From contig JAVHKY010000004.1 of assembly GCA_035079385.1 (NCBI GenBank), positions 13,361,001-13,425,000 on the forward strand: a stretch of DNA of 64,000 nt, written 5' to 3'. Position 1 is the stretch's first letter; every line of letters starts with the position of its first letter. Shown here piece by piece: positions 48,044 through 60,650 of the stretch. The notes beneath the pieces were generated by a model. The model saw only the letters and a program-made list of their open reading frames with translations. It was not told the DNA's origin and did no database searches. This DNA comes from Aspidiotus rigidus. Lineage: Eukaryota > Arthropoda > Insecta > Hemiptera > Diaspididae. Made by a program: the position numbers and the translations under genes.

Positions 48044-48795
48044 CAGGGATGGGAAGTTATTTGGAAGCTAGAAGTGGAAGTTGGAATTTATTTGATAAAT
48101 GCGCTCAGGAAGTGGAAGCTGGAAGTTGGAAGTGGAAGTCAATAGCAATTGACTTCTTCAATCAACTTCCTGCACAGGACAGGACTACAGGAGGCTATAA
48201 GCCTTTCACACTTGGCGTTTGTTTACATTTTTCTTATCATACACATAGTCATATTATCAAAATGAGGAAATTCAGATTGAAAAATTGACAAAATTCTTGG
48301 AAGTTTCGTGCAAATTTTTATTTTTGCTTCTTTTATGGGATGGTAAAAATTTATGTAAATAAAATCCACAAAATTACAAAAATTATTTGAAAATAAAAAC
48401 TTGAATTTTTGTTTGACTACGAGTTTGATAACAAATCAGGCAAATGCTTATACTATCCGCATTTAAAACCGAAGTGTGGAAAGCTTATACCGCCGTTTCA
48501 AAGAAAGATGGAAAATATCCAAAATAATGATTTGAAGAAAAATATCTCTTCTTCACAAAAGATAAATATTTTTCCCCAAAACCGTTTTTTTTTTGGATAT
48601 TCGTCAATCTTTTTTTATTTATTTATTTTTTTTTTTGTATGGCACCACTGCATATTTTGTTGGAAGTTGGAAGTGGAAGATGGAAGTTATTATAGAAGCG
48701 CTCAAGAAGTGGAAGCTGGAGGTTGGAAGTAGGAAGTGGAAGTCAGAAAAAAAAAATTGGAAGTGGAAGTTTTATCAATCGACTTTGCATCCTTG
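48044..48795. mobile_element. hAT-like MITE with GGAAGT repeats
   Basis: It begins CAGGGATGGGAAG and ends CTTTGCATCCTTG (imperfect inverted ends). It is flanked by GTTCAAGG (48036-48043) and ATTCAAGG (48796-48803), an 8-bp duplication with one difference. The interior has many TGGAAGTGGAAG units and no transposase. Confidence 0.72.
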
Positions 48796-49640
48796 ATTCA
48801 AGGCAATTGCCTTCACCTTGGTGATGATGTTGGTACTGTACTATAGTTGGTACTTACGATTGTGTGGGATGTCGGATGTCGAGATTGTGAGCTGTTCAAC
48901 ACAGTTGCGCTTTTCCTAATTGATATCACGGTCCAACAATTGCGTCCTAAGCAGTGTAAGGCAATGATGTCCTCTTTGATAATGGTTTGGCTGTGAAAGA
49001 TTGTATGAGGCCATACATACATTGATGTGGATTAAGATTAAGCCACAAACGATCTTGATAGTTACGTTTTTGAGGCAATTGCGTACCCTCAATTGATGAC
49101 ATTGCTATCTCTTGCTGTGAAAAGTTGAGGGCATGGATATTAAGCTTCAAACGGTCCTGAGCGATCGCGTCTCTCTTTTTCATGATGATATGGTTGCCAA
49201 AGATTGTTTGTAGGAATGGCGTCATTAACATGAATGAATATTCAGCTTCAAATGATCTAGGCAATTGTGTATTTCGGTATTCCGGCAATTGTATCCTCTT
49301 TGTTAACGTGACTGCCGCAGATTGTGAAAGCTATGACGTTATTGATATGGCCGTAGCTTGAGCCTGAGATATTCTTAGCAATCCTATATTTAACTCATCA
49401 AGGCAGTTGTCTCGACTATAATGATGATGCTGATGCTACCTGTGACAGTTGGGCTGTGGCATCATTGATATGCTTTTTGTCGACACTCGACGACGCGCGC
49501 GACCACCACAAATTTTGCAACGCTATGACGTCATCAATATGCATTAAGGTGAGCTGTTTCATTCTACAATGGATATCATTAAAGTGTACCAAATTAATCA
49601 TGCCCTTCATTTTCCGAATTCTTTGCAGAGATACTAACAT

Positions 49641-51376
49641 CTAGGTACCTTACAAAGGAATTGAAAAAAACTATTGTTCTCGTTCGACCCTCTGAAAGTA
49701 AGATCATCACAATAGGTGGCTCTTATTTTTTATTTAGATAAGGAGTTGCTGGACATTCTGGACAATGAGAATGATTATTTCGCCTAATCTGCGTTCATTT
49801 TAACCTTTGTGTACTACGTTTGGATTTCTTTTCTGTCTAGTTTTCAGGAATTAGGTCATGAATTTATTTTCTCGGTGTTTAACTCCTGGATTGGTTTGTG
49901 AATAGTCAATTTCTCGATGAACGTTGCTTGATTTCGTATTATGACGTTGAATACGCGTAAGAATTTTCTATTTTGGTGCTGAAGTTGGAGACACTATATT
50001 TCTTGACAAGAATTCGGTTCTTTATTGCAGTTAATATTTTTCTAATTTTTTTCAGACTCACGACGAAATCTGGATCACGTATTGATGTGAATCATGTCAT
50101 GCGAAATTTTTTAACGAGTATTTGAACGCACAATATCGGAGGTCTGGAACTTACGAGCGTGGAACCTTTCGAGGTACATTTTTGAAACTGCGTCACTAAT
50201 TTTTTTCATTTTATTCGATTTCTATTTAAAGAAGATTTTTTCATTTTCAGGATCACGTACCGCTATTCACCGCTATTCGTTTCACGCCGTGGAAATATTT
50301 TTGTTGAAATAAACAAAACTGACCAAAGCGCGTTAAATCTATGCCTTTACCCTCTTTTCCAAATGTCCCACAAACTGGTGAACAAAAGTGAATTTCGAAT
50401 GAATAAATAAACCTGGAAAAAGAAGGTGAAAAAAAAAAGAATAATTCAAGGATAGGGTTAACCTTTTTCAATAAATAAATAAAGTCTGGTCAGTTCTATG
50501 AATGTTTTCACTTGCTCGCACGCTGATTTGGAAATAATTCTGGTACCTAATTTTTATTTTTTGTGGCTAACATCATTTTATCGTATAAAAGTAAGACGTT
50601 GAATGGCCTTCTCCGCGACAGCACGGTATAAGTTTTATTATTTAAGAGAAAACTTACGAATTTTGTACTCGTATAATATTAAATAAACTGTTAAAGGAGG
50701 TAAAAGGAAAGAAGGAAAGAAAGAAAAAAAAGGACCCAAGTGAGGTTTTAGGTAATGCTTTTGTATAGTCTTCAGAATGCATTCTCCGTCTCTATCTTGT
50801 CTTTTTTCTTGCCAGTATCGTGTACCCCGACTTACAGTCGGCATCTTTAATGAAACCTATACCTATAAGAACCGAGCTGTGGCGTATAGGAGCAAAAAAT
50901 TGTTTCAGATTCAGGAAATCTTTTTTTTTTTTGGCCTTGACATGACGATCTACTGATTCTTTCTCATGTCACATAGAAGGGCGAGGAGAAAAGGGATACT
51001 TTTATTAGTATTAGTTCCTTCCCTTCTTTGTATCCAGTTTTTATAAATGGATATCGGACTGACTTTTCAATGTACTTCGCAGCCATTCCGTTAACATGTT
51101 TACGACTCCAGTATCACGGGTCACGATATTCGCATTTCTAGGGAGGAGGTACGAGGATCGTCACTTCCATAGGTAAAGGATAGACCGGGAAAAGGGAAAA
51201 CTCAGCAAGTCTTGAATTTCATTTATCAAAACCGCATATCATAGCTGGATCTGTAGCCCTTTCTCCTTTCTTTCTTTTTTGCGGAAGAAGAGGGTGTATC
51301 CTATGGGAATGTTTAGATCTATTTCCCATATTTATGCTTGAGATTTGAAGATAATATTTATCAAGTGGGTTTGAAG
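49641..51376. other. Intergenic sequence, no gene recognised
   Basis: AT-rich; open frames here are short and match nothing I recognise. A purine tract occurs at about 50695-50735. Confidence 0.4.
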
Positions 51377-51571
51377 CAAGGTGTTTGAAAAGAGGTGTGC
51401 TCAGCTCAATGTAAACAATAAGGCGCTACATCTGCTGATCTTCATTTAAAACAATGTAAAAATGGAACCGGGTGACGTCACTCGGTTCCGCGTCCCATGT
51501 ATTTTTAAATGTGCATGCGGGTTGCGTTTTGTTTACAATCGAACTGAGCACACCTCTTTTCAAACACCTTG
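51377..51571. mobile_element. Palindromic MITE (195 bp)
   Basis: CAAGGTGTTTGAAAAGAGGT, continuing GTGCTCAG, pairs with the right end CTGAGCACACCTCTTTTCAA ending ACACCTTG. Inner TGTAAACAA/TTGTTTACA blocks also pair, and the centre contains GGTGACGTCACTCGGTTCC. No clear target duplication was seen. Confidence 0.8.
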
Positions 51572-51839
51572 GGTAGTGAAATTTATTGCGCATGATTATG
51601 ACCAAGTGATGGAATAAAATCTCATCAAGATACTTGAATTGAGTGTGGTATGTATCCATGAATGACACTTTCCCGCCGCCTCCTTCGGAATAATATGGTT
51701 TCTCATGTGTAGAGATCGAAGGTAGAAGTTATTCCAAGCCCCTCAGACGAAGTTATTGAACGTAATTAAAAGGTTAGCCTTCGTTCCCCTTGTAACCACA
51801 ATCCTTAATACATATCTATGGCTCGAGGCCTAATATACC

Positions 51840-52040
51840 GTATACGAGCCTTTCACATTAATTTCGATGTTCGCTACTTTCATTACACTGTGGTATAATA
51901 GGGCTACAGTGACCTTGACCTACTTTGGAGACAGAAAAATCTCGACCTTTGCTACTTTCATTATAGTAGGCGACGACTTCATAGCAACCTTGTCCTACTT
52001 CTGGGACTTGCAAACATTTCCGCCTTCGCTACTTTTTAGG
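51840..52040. repeat. Diverged ~90-bp tandem repeat
   Basis: Three units share CGCTACTTTCATTA(C/T)A, ACCTTGACCTACTT(T/C)TGG and ACAGAAAAATCTCGACC blocks. The tract is small and non-coding. Confidence 0.5.
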
Positions 52041-54460
52041 ACCTAGGTATTCTTTGCCTACATATACTAGGCTTGGTCTATCTACCATGAATTTCAGCAT
52101 CGTTCAGTGTCAAGGTGACAGTGGATTTTAGGTGATCGACATGTTGACTCGAAATCGACTGTCAGATAAATGAGTTTATAATAATTCGATTCATGCTGTT
52201 AATTTCAAGTTTCGACCAAGCTCCGTTTAAAGAAATTCATATACTTTGATATTTGTATATTATGTGAAAAATTGAACTTACAAATTGTCTTTACTAGATT
52301 CACTTTGTATGAAATGAAAATTTCTTGTACACCAACAAAAAATCCATACGATCCCATTTTGTGGAAAATATGCCGAAAATTCCTATTTTAAAAAATGTGG
52401 AAATCTTCAAACTAATGAAGAGGAAGAAATAATTCATATTTTTTTAAAACGGCTAAATATTTAGTGTGAAAATTTAGGAAACCTTGTAATTTCTAAAAGA
52501 GACAAGAAAATCTCAAAAAGTAGGGCTGCGCTATGGAGAAATGTCTACTAGTCTAAATGATATTAAGGATTTTTTAGAAAGATCGAGAATGATGAAAAAT
52601 AGATGGCAGTTTTTCAAACTTGTACTAGCGAAAAATTAAGTCTTATATTTTGAAAATGAGTACGTAAGTATTCTACGACCATGCTAAAAATTTCGAGTGG
52701 TATGAAAATTGAAAAAATTTTGTGAGAATTAACCTTTTTTATTTTCTGGAATAATTAAGAAATTTTGAGAACGTAACCAAGTCAAGTGCGCTAGAAATGA
52801 ACTGATAAGCTTGTTTTTAGAGTGTTGAGAAAGAGGGTAGATGAGTCTCGAACTTTTATTAAATTGATACAAAAATGCAACGCATTTTAAACTAACGGAC
52901 AAGAAAAATTTGGTGAAACGACTTATATTTGCTTTAAAAAACGGCTAAATATTTAGCGTGGAAATTCAGAGAAAGTTTTGATTCATAAAAATGTCATGAA
53001 TTACTGAGATTAGTCAAAAGCGCCAAAATGAATTTATTAGAAACAGCCCTAAACCCATTAGTGCATTTTGAATCACTTATTCAGTTATTTTCAACGAAGA
53101 TGAAAAAAAAAAATCCTTCAATTATGATACACGAAAGGTCCACGATCGTGACTTTGACGCGATGGACGTGATCCAATAAAATAAATATATCTCCAGATAG
53201 CGGTAATGTTTTTTCCTATTTATTATTTCTTCTCGGTAAATATGAGTTTTACGATCCACGTATAGAAACTCAGTTCAACGAATTTCTACCCTCTATTGAG
53301 GTCATTGCTGTATCTATTCGATATGGTTGTTTTGGCAGCTTATACCGGAACTTAAGATACCTGGTTAGATTACACCAAGTACAAAGGACACGTGAACTCG
53401 AAGTCAAATTCGAACAATCTCACATAATGGTCCATTAAATCATCAGTCACCAATTCATAATTGAAAACTCTTTTTTAGGTCTGGGAGGTAAAGATGCTGA
53501 CAAAAGAAGAAAAAAAAAGGATGTTGCGATCTTCGAAACAATTCTTCAAAATACGTTCAAAGAAAGAGGAAAAAAAAAGGAAGAACAAGGATGTGTTTTT
53601 ATTCTTATTATTGTATACGCCTAGCTCCAATGCTCGAAAATAGTTGAAGACGAAAAAAAAAAAAAAAATACTACCTGAAGAATGAGACTAAGGTATTATA
53701 GGTTACTAAAATCGAAAAATAATACCGGTATTGAATAAAAAAAAAAAAAAATCTGTCGACAAAAAAAAATAATGATAAGCCAACAGGTTTGTTTACATTT
53801 TTTTTATCGATCATGCAGTCATGACAGATCCAAATTCAAAAATTAACAGGGCTCCCGTAATTTTTGGAGAAGCTTATTATTTTCTTCTCTACTAATCAGT
53901 AACAGGTGAGATAATCAAGAAAAGTGCAAACATTTCTGAAATCAAAATTTGAAAATTGTTCTCTACCTTGGATACTAATTTAGCTGAACTCTATAAGTCC
54001 CCGCGCAAATGTGGATGTCCTATGATTTTTTTTTTTTTTTTTACATAGGTAGATGTGCGTGTATTGGCGGTGCCATTCGAAGACTCAAAGAATACTTTAT
54101 CATGCTGTAGAGCTGAAGGCGTGAAAATACTCGCGCATGAATGAATTAAACGGTCAGGGGCTTCAAGTAACAGCCCGAAGATAATAAAAGAATGCATTTA
54201 TCTCATGACCAACACTAGTCCCTGCCAAGAAGGATACATTTTAAAGGTTAGGTCTCGAACCATACTTCAGAAAAAAAAGAAACACTTGAGAAATACCGAC
54301 TTTTTACCGAACAGTGAAGTGTGTGTGTGTCGGTTTTCGTTCGCCCGTTCGATGTCATAAGCGGCCTACGTATACCGTTGTATCGAGATAGAGCATTTCA
54401 CTTTCGTTTTCCTTTCTGTATATCGTTACATCCAGTTTCAAACTTATCCTGATTCCCCGT
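52041..54460. other. AT-rich intergenic sequence, no gene recognised
   Basis: Runs of A (for example 53654-53670, 53736-53751) and T. ACGGCTAAATATTTAGYGTG occurs twice (52450 and 52934), which suggests a faint duplication. Confidence 0.4.
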
Positions 54461-54730
54461 TCTCCGTTACTCCTCTTCTTATCAATTTCTCCTTTCCTAT
54501 CTACCCTTCTCCCGCTATCTCGATTATGCGGTAAACCGGGCCGATTAAGGAGGAGAAAGATTAGCTAGTGCTCGCCTCAACGATGGGTTTTGCTAATCAT
54601 TCTGGCGAGAGTGCGTTTTTCCCTTCGACGGACGACGGGCGTTCTTTCGATAATATTCCGGATTGAAAATAACGTGGCCGCCGCGCCGAGGCCTGGGTGT
54701 ATGAACGTACTCACCGGAAATTTAATATAG
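54461..54730. other. Locally GC-richer segment, function unknown
   Basis: Composition rises here (GACGACGGGCG, CGTGGCCGCCGCGCCGAGGCC) compared with the AT-rich flanks. It could be a CpG-rich promoter or 5' exon of a gene outside the window, but no splice-consistent coding exon was found. A 27-codon frame starting at 54583 is not convincing. Confidence 0.3.
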
Positions 54731-56640
54731 ATTCGGACGGGACATAAAATTTATATTTTCGAATATCATTTTTTATCGTGATCGGCGATCCTTAAATTCG
54801 AATCGAGATCTCCTAAATTTTCGGAAATTTGAAATGGTGATCGATTTTTCGGACTGCTCCGATTCAGCCTTCCCGGATGATCGCATTTCAGACTGCGTAG
54901 TAATTTCGTGCTTACGACGTAGTATAAATCATACGGTATTCGAAAAATCACATTTCGGACCAGCCGCGCTCAGACTAACGTGGGTCAACGAGTAAAAATT
55001 TCGAACTTTCATCTGAGTCGCGAGCACGTTCTACCTGCTTCTCCATCTACATCGAATAAAATTGCACGTGACGAGTATCCGACTGCGAACGATAGCTGCA
55101 CCATCAACGAAAATTATTCAAGTTTGCTATCTTGCACTTCTTATTCAATCTTATCGACTGTTTTACCTCAATTCGGCAGAATAGATCTATCGGTATCTAT
55201 CCTTGTCGATTTGTGGTTTAGTTCTAGAGAATAAATTGTGTACCGGTATCTAAAAATGACTCTCGTCAGGTATCGGTTCTTTTATTTCGGTGAGCAGTTT
55301 TTCGATCCTAGGTCTAGCTAGACGCTGATTAGCCTCTCAATACCTATGTGATCCGAATGTCGTTCGAGTAATCTGACAAATTAGATGTACGTCTCCCCCT
55401 TTCGAACCTTATTTGTCTAAATTTTTCATTCGTAGTCCCACAGTCTTCTCTTCTCTAGGCCTGTTTGATTGGATTTCCAATCCTTGTAGTTTCTTTTTAG
55501 GGTCGGCGCAGGCGCTAGCCGACCGTATTGTAATCACTTTTTTCTTCGTCTTCGTCTCAGTTAAGACGCTGACGTCATGGTCGAGTAAGCTGTATGCTGT
55601 AGTCTGTACAGTCTCGAGTCTTTGGCTCTTGGCGTGTTATCATTGCATTTTGCGTTTTGATTGTATTCAACTGTTGTAATGGTCGTAGGAATCACATGAA
55701 CGGAACAATAAAAATAGTAAGTTAGTCTCTTTATTATCGAACATTCGAAGTTTTGAACGTTCGCAATAATAAATTTGATATGTTCAAATTGCAAGTTTAT
55801 TTCATTTTAATGATTAGATTCAGATGACTACAAATGGAACCAAACGTCTTAATTGCGATGGAAAAGAATTAGAGTGATGAAATATGAATTCTTGAAATTG
55901 GTCTAAATAATGTGAATGGTGAAGCGGTAGGTAGAGCAAAATATGAAATGAATGATCGTTGAGTATCCTGATCATAAAATCGGTATCTAATTACAATGAT
56001 TCTATATAATTAGTCTCCAATCTGAGTTTGTATGATGTAGTTCTATTCGGTAGATCGTGAAAAGCCAAGTGGAAAGTATGAGGTAAGAAGAGTTCTGATG
56101 AATAATTATAGAAATTTTATTATTTCAACTTGCAGTCTGTGTAAGGTACCTACGTGTATTTAGTTTCTAGTACCGGAATTATCTTACGCCTGAGTTAGAA
56201 GCCAAATATCATCCAAATCAATATTATTTCGCAATGTTTACGAAGATGTATTGGAATCGAATTTTTTGGTTTTGACGGAATGTGAATATCGTTATAAGGA
56301 GGAGCTTGCTGGAGTTACTTCTATGACTTGGTTTGATACACTGTACGTATACGCTAATATGACAGATATACAGATAGATAGACAAAAGCTGAACATAATT
56401 CACAAAGCTTCTTTTTTATCAATTAATTGTTGGGCGTTTAATTTCTTTTACTATATTTTTATGAAATGAGATTGTACTCAAGTGGAGGTTAGATTAGTCA
56501 TATCTATTCAATAAGATGTGATTACGAGAGTATTGATGAATAGATTATATTTCATCAGAGATTGCTCAGCTCCTAACAAAGTGGACGCGAGAGAGATTAT
56601 TTCTAAGAACAATTCTACTAGGTATCTGCAAGTTATGAAA
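54731..56640. other. Intergenic sequence, no gene recognised
   Basis: Open frames up to 88 codons exist but show no family features. GGGTCGGCGCAGGCGCTAGC with CCGACC at 55501-55525 can form a small hairpin. Confidence 0.35.
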
Positions 56641-57250
56641 TACAAATGAAACGAGATTTTTACAATGCGATGGGAAACTGAAAGAATAATTGCAAATAAA
56701 AACGTAGGGAACAGAATGATTTAAGAGTCAATCATGGATCGCGAATGCGGTATCCCGGCTTTGTGGTCCGCGATTCAATTTTGAATTTAAATTTACCTAT
56801 ACTTAGATCTAAGTACTTTGAAGATGGTAATAATTACATTGTTGGGTTTTGAGCAGACAAATGAAGTTTGTGATAGTATTAATTAATCAAGGATTCAGAT
56901 GTTAGGCCTACAATTTGTGTTTCTTATTATTCTTATATCATGACAAAAATGACAATTGTTGGAAGGGTGTAATATCAGCGTTGTTTGTACTCAACAGTGG
57001 TTACTTCAGGTTATTGCTTATTAATTGTTGAGTGTTAGCTTTTACAAATAGAATCAAAAAGATGTGATGTGAAATCTTGAAAAGGCGGTTCACACAATAT
57101 GAATGAAATTGAATACAAATGAAAGGGAATGTCTTACAACGCGATGGGAATATGAAATGAATAATTACAAATAAAAAAGCGCAGGAAATAGGATGATCAA
57201 AAATTGATTGTGAAGAATGTAATATCCTAGCTTTGTAATATCAGTCATTT
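56640..57250 (+). repeat. Imperfect direct duplication (~465-bp spacing)
   Basis: Bases about 56660-56765 (ACAATGCGATGGGAAACTGA ... TATCCCGGCTTTGT) recur at 57130-57240 (ACAACGCGATGGGAATATGA ... ATATCCTAGCTTTGT) in the same order. The origin is unknown. Confidence 0.5.
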
Positions 57251-57467
57251 GCCGACCCTCGTAACAGCCCGCCCGCGGGGTGCTTGTTTTCTAGTCCACG
57301 CACAGTCAAGTTTTGTATATTTTTTTATTCGTAGAAAGGATGATTAATGATAACGACAAACTATTTTTCGTAAGTTTGGAAAGAAGTAGAGCTTTCAACC
57401 GGCGACGACGATACCCTCCTTTAGAACTAGTGTTTCTCATAGCCTGAGTGATCTCTAAAAGTGACAC

Positions 57468-57548
57468 CAAACTGGACCTGTGGTCTAGCCTCGGGTTAAC
57501 CCTTCCCTCCGATGAGTACTCGCGCTTTCCGACTGAGCTGGCTCTGGG
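57468..57548 (-). repeat. tRNA-like segment, possible SINE head
   Basis: On the minus strand the sequence reads AGAGCCAGCTCAGTCGGAAAGCG, then GAGTACTC and AGGGTTAACCCG. This resembles a tRNA A box (GCTCAGTCGG-AGAGC) and a degenerate B box (GGTTCRANNCC), with T-arm-like pairing. A complete cloverleaf cannot be drawn, so this is more likely a tRNA-derived SINE or an old tRNA pseudogene than a working tRNA. Confidence 0.4.
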
Positions 57549-58396
57549 TCTTATCCGAATGGATAGGCTGGGATCAGAGTCTTGAGTATTCTCTGGAGTG
57601 GAAGTGGGTAGCTTGATGGCTATACTATGTGAAGCTTCACCGGAATAAGCAAGATCATTTGATTTAGCTTGCTGTCTCGATAGGTTACGTTACATAAATT
57701 ATGTATAGTTTATGTTGGTAGCAGGACGAGGCTCTACTCCTCTCCCCCTTGTTACATCACACACTTTTGCTTACCCAACGGGAATATCGAACGAGGAGTC
57801 CAGATAACCTATTCTGTAGGACGATAATTGGTTTTGATATTAAGATTAGATGTGTTTTCTTCGGTACTCGCATAGCTCGATATTTAAAATGTTTTCATAT
57901 TCAACTTCTTTCATAGTTGAATTCCTCCAAGTCCTTCCCACCTTCATACGTTCCCAAGGTTGGTCAGAGTCTCTGTACTCCGGGAACGACAATTTGCCGG
58001 AAGTACGGCGGGTATTTTTATCGAGAGGCACCACCTGCCATGAAACAGGTTCTCTTTTAAAATCATTTCCTTTTGACGTCACACTCATATGGGTATATAA
58101 CTAGAGTGAGGATTTACCAGCAGTAAAAATTGATCAAACGTGCAATAAAAATCCTAAAAAATGCAATAAAATCTGCAACAAAAATCAAGAACGTGCAGGA
58201 GAAATCTGAAAATTTTCATAAAGCCTATTATACCGTAGTTTTTTTCTTAGGACATTGGAAAGTGAGGATTATACAGACGGAAATTGCTGATATAGAGGCT
58301 GCATGGGTTAACTACAATCTATTTTTTTGGGGGGTTCCCCAGTTGGAACTGGCTCCATGAGGCCAGTTTATTCCGCGTTAAGACAATATTATAGAC

Positions 58397-58693
58397 CAGC
58401 GCTTCTCAAACTTTTTCATCCGCGTACCTTTTTTGACATTCATCAAATCTGACGTACCACTTGAAAAATTTTTCAATAACAGTATGAAAAATATTATAAT
58501 TATGGAACAAAAATGCGTAAAACTCGTAGCTTTGTACACGAAGTACCTACCTATAATCTTATATTTCTCGTACTTACATGCCTATTTCAATTTCATTAAT
58601 TTTTTTCATCATTTTGAGTGATTGTGTCGCGTACCACTTCAAACCTCTTCGCGTACCACTAGTGGTACATGTACCACAGTTTGAGAAGCGCTG
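58397..58693. mobile_element. hAT-type MITE (297 bp)
   Basis: The termini CAGCGCTTCTCAAACT and AGTTTGAGAAGCGCTG are perfect inverted repeats. They are flanked by the exact 8-bp duplication TTATAGAC at 58389-58396 and 58694-58701. This terminus type is widespread among animal hAT elements. The interior repeats CGTACCACTT and has no transposase. Confidence 0.95.
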
Positions 58694-59039
58694 TTATAGA
58701 CTAACCCTCGCAGAGAGATCGCTCTCTGTAAGGGGTTTTACCATCTTAAATGTAGTTTATATTTAGTGCTTCCGTACTCAAGGGTTGCCCGCAGAGACTT
58801 GTCGAGTTGACTTATGCACTGGACGGGTTTCCCTTTTGCACTTCGGCTATTAATCATCCACTCAGTTGCCCCAATTGATCTAACAGTGATCTCAGGGCAG
58901 CTGGGAGGAGAAAAGTAGATTGGGAGGTACAATACTGGGGGGGGGACTCCTCTACATATCCCTAAATAAGTGGAGTAGAGGGGACCTGATAATAATTACA
59001 AGATATTAAGTGTTATATAAATAATAGAATTGTAAAAAT

Positions 59040-59716
59040 TATGTGTTGGTTACAATCTTACTTCTATACCTGTAATAGTAGTAAGTAAAGATCCGCAGGG
59101 CGTGTCCAGTACTCCACTTTTGGTCGATGGTTAGAGGGAGATAACCGCCTTCCCCAGTGGCAGGACAGCCGATTGCGGTGTGATGGTGGTTGTGAGACAT
59201 GTACATTTGCATAGGTGGATTAATTAACATCTTACTCTAAGCTGAAATAGTAGAAGTAAATGTTGATCCGCAGCGGATCGCCCAGTACTCCACTTTTGGT
59301 CGATGGTTACAGGAAGATAACCGCCTTCCCCAGTAGTTGGGCATCCGGATGCGGTGTGAGGGTGGTCATGAGAACATGTATACATTTATGGTATGAATTG
59401 TTTAACAACTTATTCTTATCCTGAAATAGATGAAAAAAAGTGATCCTGCTGTCGCGTGACTAGTACTCCACTTATCGCCCATGGTTACAGGAAATAGCTG
59501 CAATCCCAGTAATTAGGCGCTTCAGCAGGGTGTGGTGTTGTGAGTACAAGCTAATTGCTAGGTACTTATCTAAGGTCCTTGGTCCTTGGGTTGGGTGGAT
59601 GTCAGCTGCGGCCCGATGGCATCTTGAAGTTTTGGTGAAAGCCCTGCCTAGTTGTGTGGATGAATGGATTATTCACCAACTAGGAACGGTTGTCCGAGAA
59701 CAGTTAGCCCGCCGAC
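59040..59716 (-). repeat. Three ~180-bp tandem units in the presumed 3' UTR of the R1-like element
   Basis: CAGTACTCCACTTTTGGTCG plus ATGGTTA and GATAACCGCCTTCCCCAGT recurs near 59107, 59281 and 59460 with increasing divergence. The units begin about 0.2 kb beyond the stop of the R1-like frame on the minus strand, so they are probably part of the same retrotransposon's tail. Confidence 0.6.
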
Positions 59717-60650
59717 TTACTGTGGTCTTACATCTGACTCAGGGTTGATGATGCGGAAGTGTGGGTTCTCCGTCTTCCACAACTTCAGCATCACTTCCTG
59801 GAGGTAGGGTATGTGGTACTCCTCGAGTCTGTCCCAGTCCATTGGTCGACCGACTGTGAAGCGCATGCACTCTGTCAGCACGTGCTCGGCCGTCTCAGGG
59901 TAGCCGAGTCCACATGCTGGACAGTGTTCATATCCGTCTGGCGCGTTGGGCTTCACACGCTTCAGATATGACTTAAGGCAGCCATGATCTGAAAGAGCCT
60001 GTGAAGTCCAGAAGTTTGGTGGAGTTTTGATCCGCAGTCGGTCGTGAACAGTGGGGAACATGGCGTTATGTTTACCCATTCATTGTTCCACACGTTCAAG
60101 GTGGCTGCTCTGAAGGCCTTGGCTACCTCAGCAGGAGAGACTGGTTCGCCTTGGAGCACTAGGCCGCCTTCATCGTCGGTCTTCACCTGGGGAAGGTGTC
60201 CCCAGTGTCTGACCGGCATATCTTTCGAGAGCAGCCACTTGACTGATCTTTCTGCGACTTGTAGGTGCAGTGGAGGGCTCGCCGCAAGGACCCTAGCGAC
60301 TTCCTTGTTAATGTCCTTGTAACTCCTGCTGCTGATCACATCGCACCGGCGTTGGACCTTATCGATTGAGCTGCGATAAGTCTTCAGCTGGAGCCTGTGG
60401 TACTAGACAGAGGAGCAGTACTTGGCGAGCGAAAAGATCAGTCCCTGGAACATTACTTTCCGCGCTTTGAAACTGTATCCATACAGGTTGCGGGCAAGTT
60501 TCTGGAGGAGGGGATGCGTTTCATCATCTTCTCCTCCATGTACTCGAGGTGTGCCTTGAATTTCAGCTTATTATCTTTCTGGAATAAATCCGTGAAGACA
60601 CAATTTTCTTTGGACGTCATTCGTAAATAATTTGCCATGACCTTCGTCCT
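59717..60650 (-). pseudogene. R1-like non-LTR retrotransposon, 3' coding end
   Basis: On the minus strand the frame pieces read LEYMEEKMMKRIP..., LARNLYGYSFKARKVMFQG, SSIDKVQRRCDVISSRSYKD, LAASPPLHLQVAERSVKWLL, HDRLRIKTPPNFWTSQALSD and CPACGLGYPETAEHVLTEC. The order matches the region after the reverse transcriptase in R1/I-type elements, ending in the usual Cys-His knuckle. There are frameshifts near 60490 and 60070 and a TAG near 60402, so it is inactive and 5'-truncated. Confidence 0.8.

Larger units (their letters stand above)
43580..49640. repeat. Degenerate tandem repeat (satellite-like) locus with inserted MITEs
   Basis: A diverged unit of roughly 130-150 bp recurs through the region. 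Its landmarks are GGTTGCCACAGATTGTGTAAG, TGACGTCATTGATATGGATGA, GCTTCAAACGATCTAGGCAA and TTGCGTCTTTGAGCAATT. Copies are seen at about 43590-43860, 44200-44530, 44640-44798, 45370-45430, 46520-46760, 47130-47230, 48000-48040 and 48800-49570. Units between insertions keep the same orientation. Copies differ by perhaps 25-35%, so the array is old. No protein frame is conserved. Confidence 0.7.

Noticed and set aside
57468..57548. Functional tRNA gene
   Set aside because: The B box is degenerate and a full cloverleaf with acceptor stem could not be drawn.
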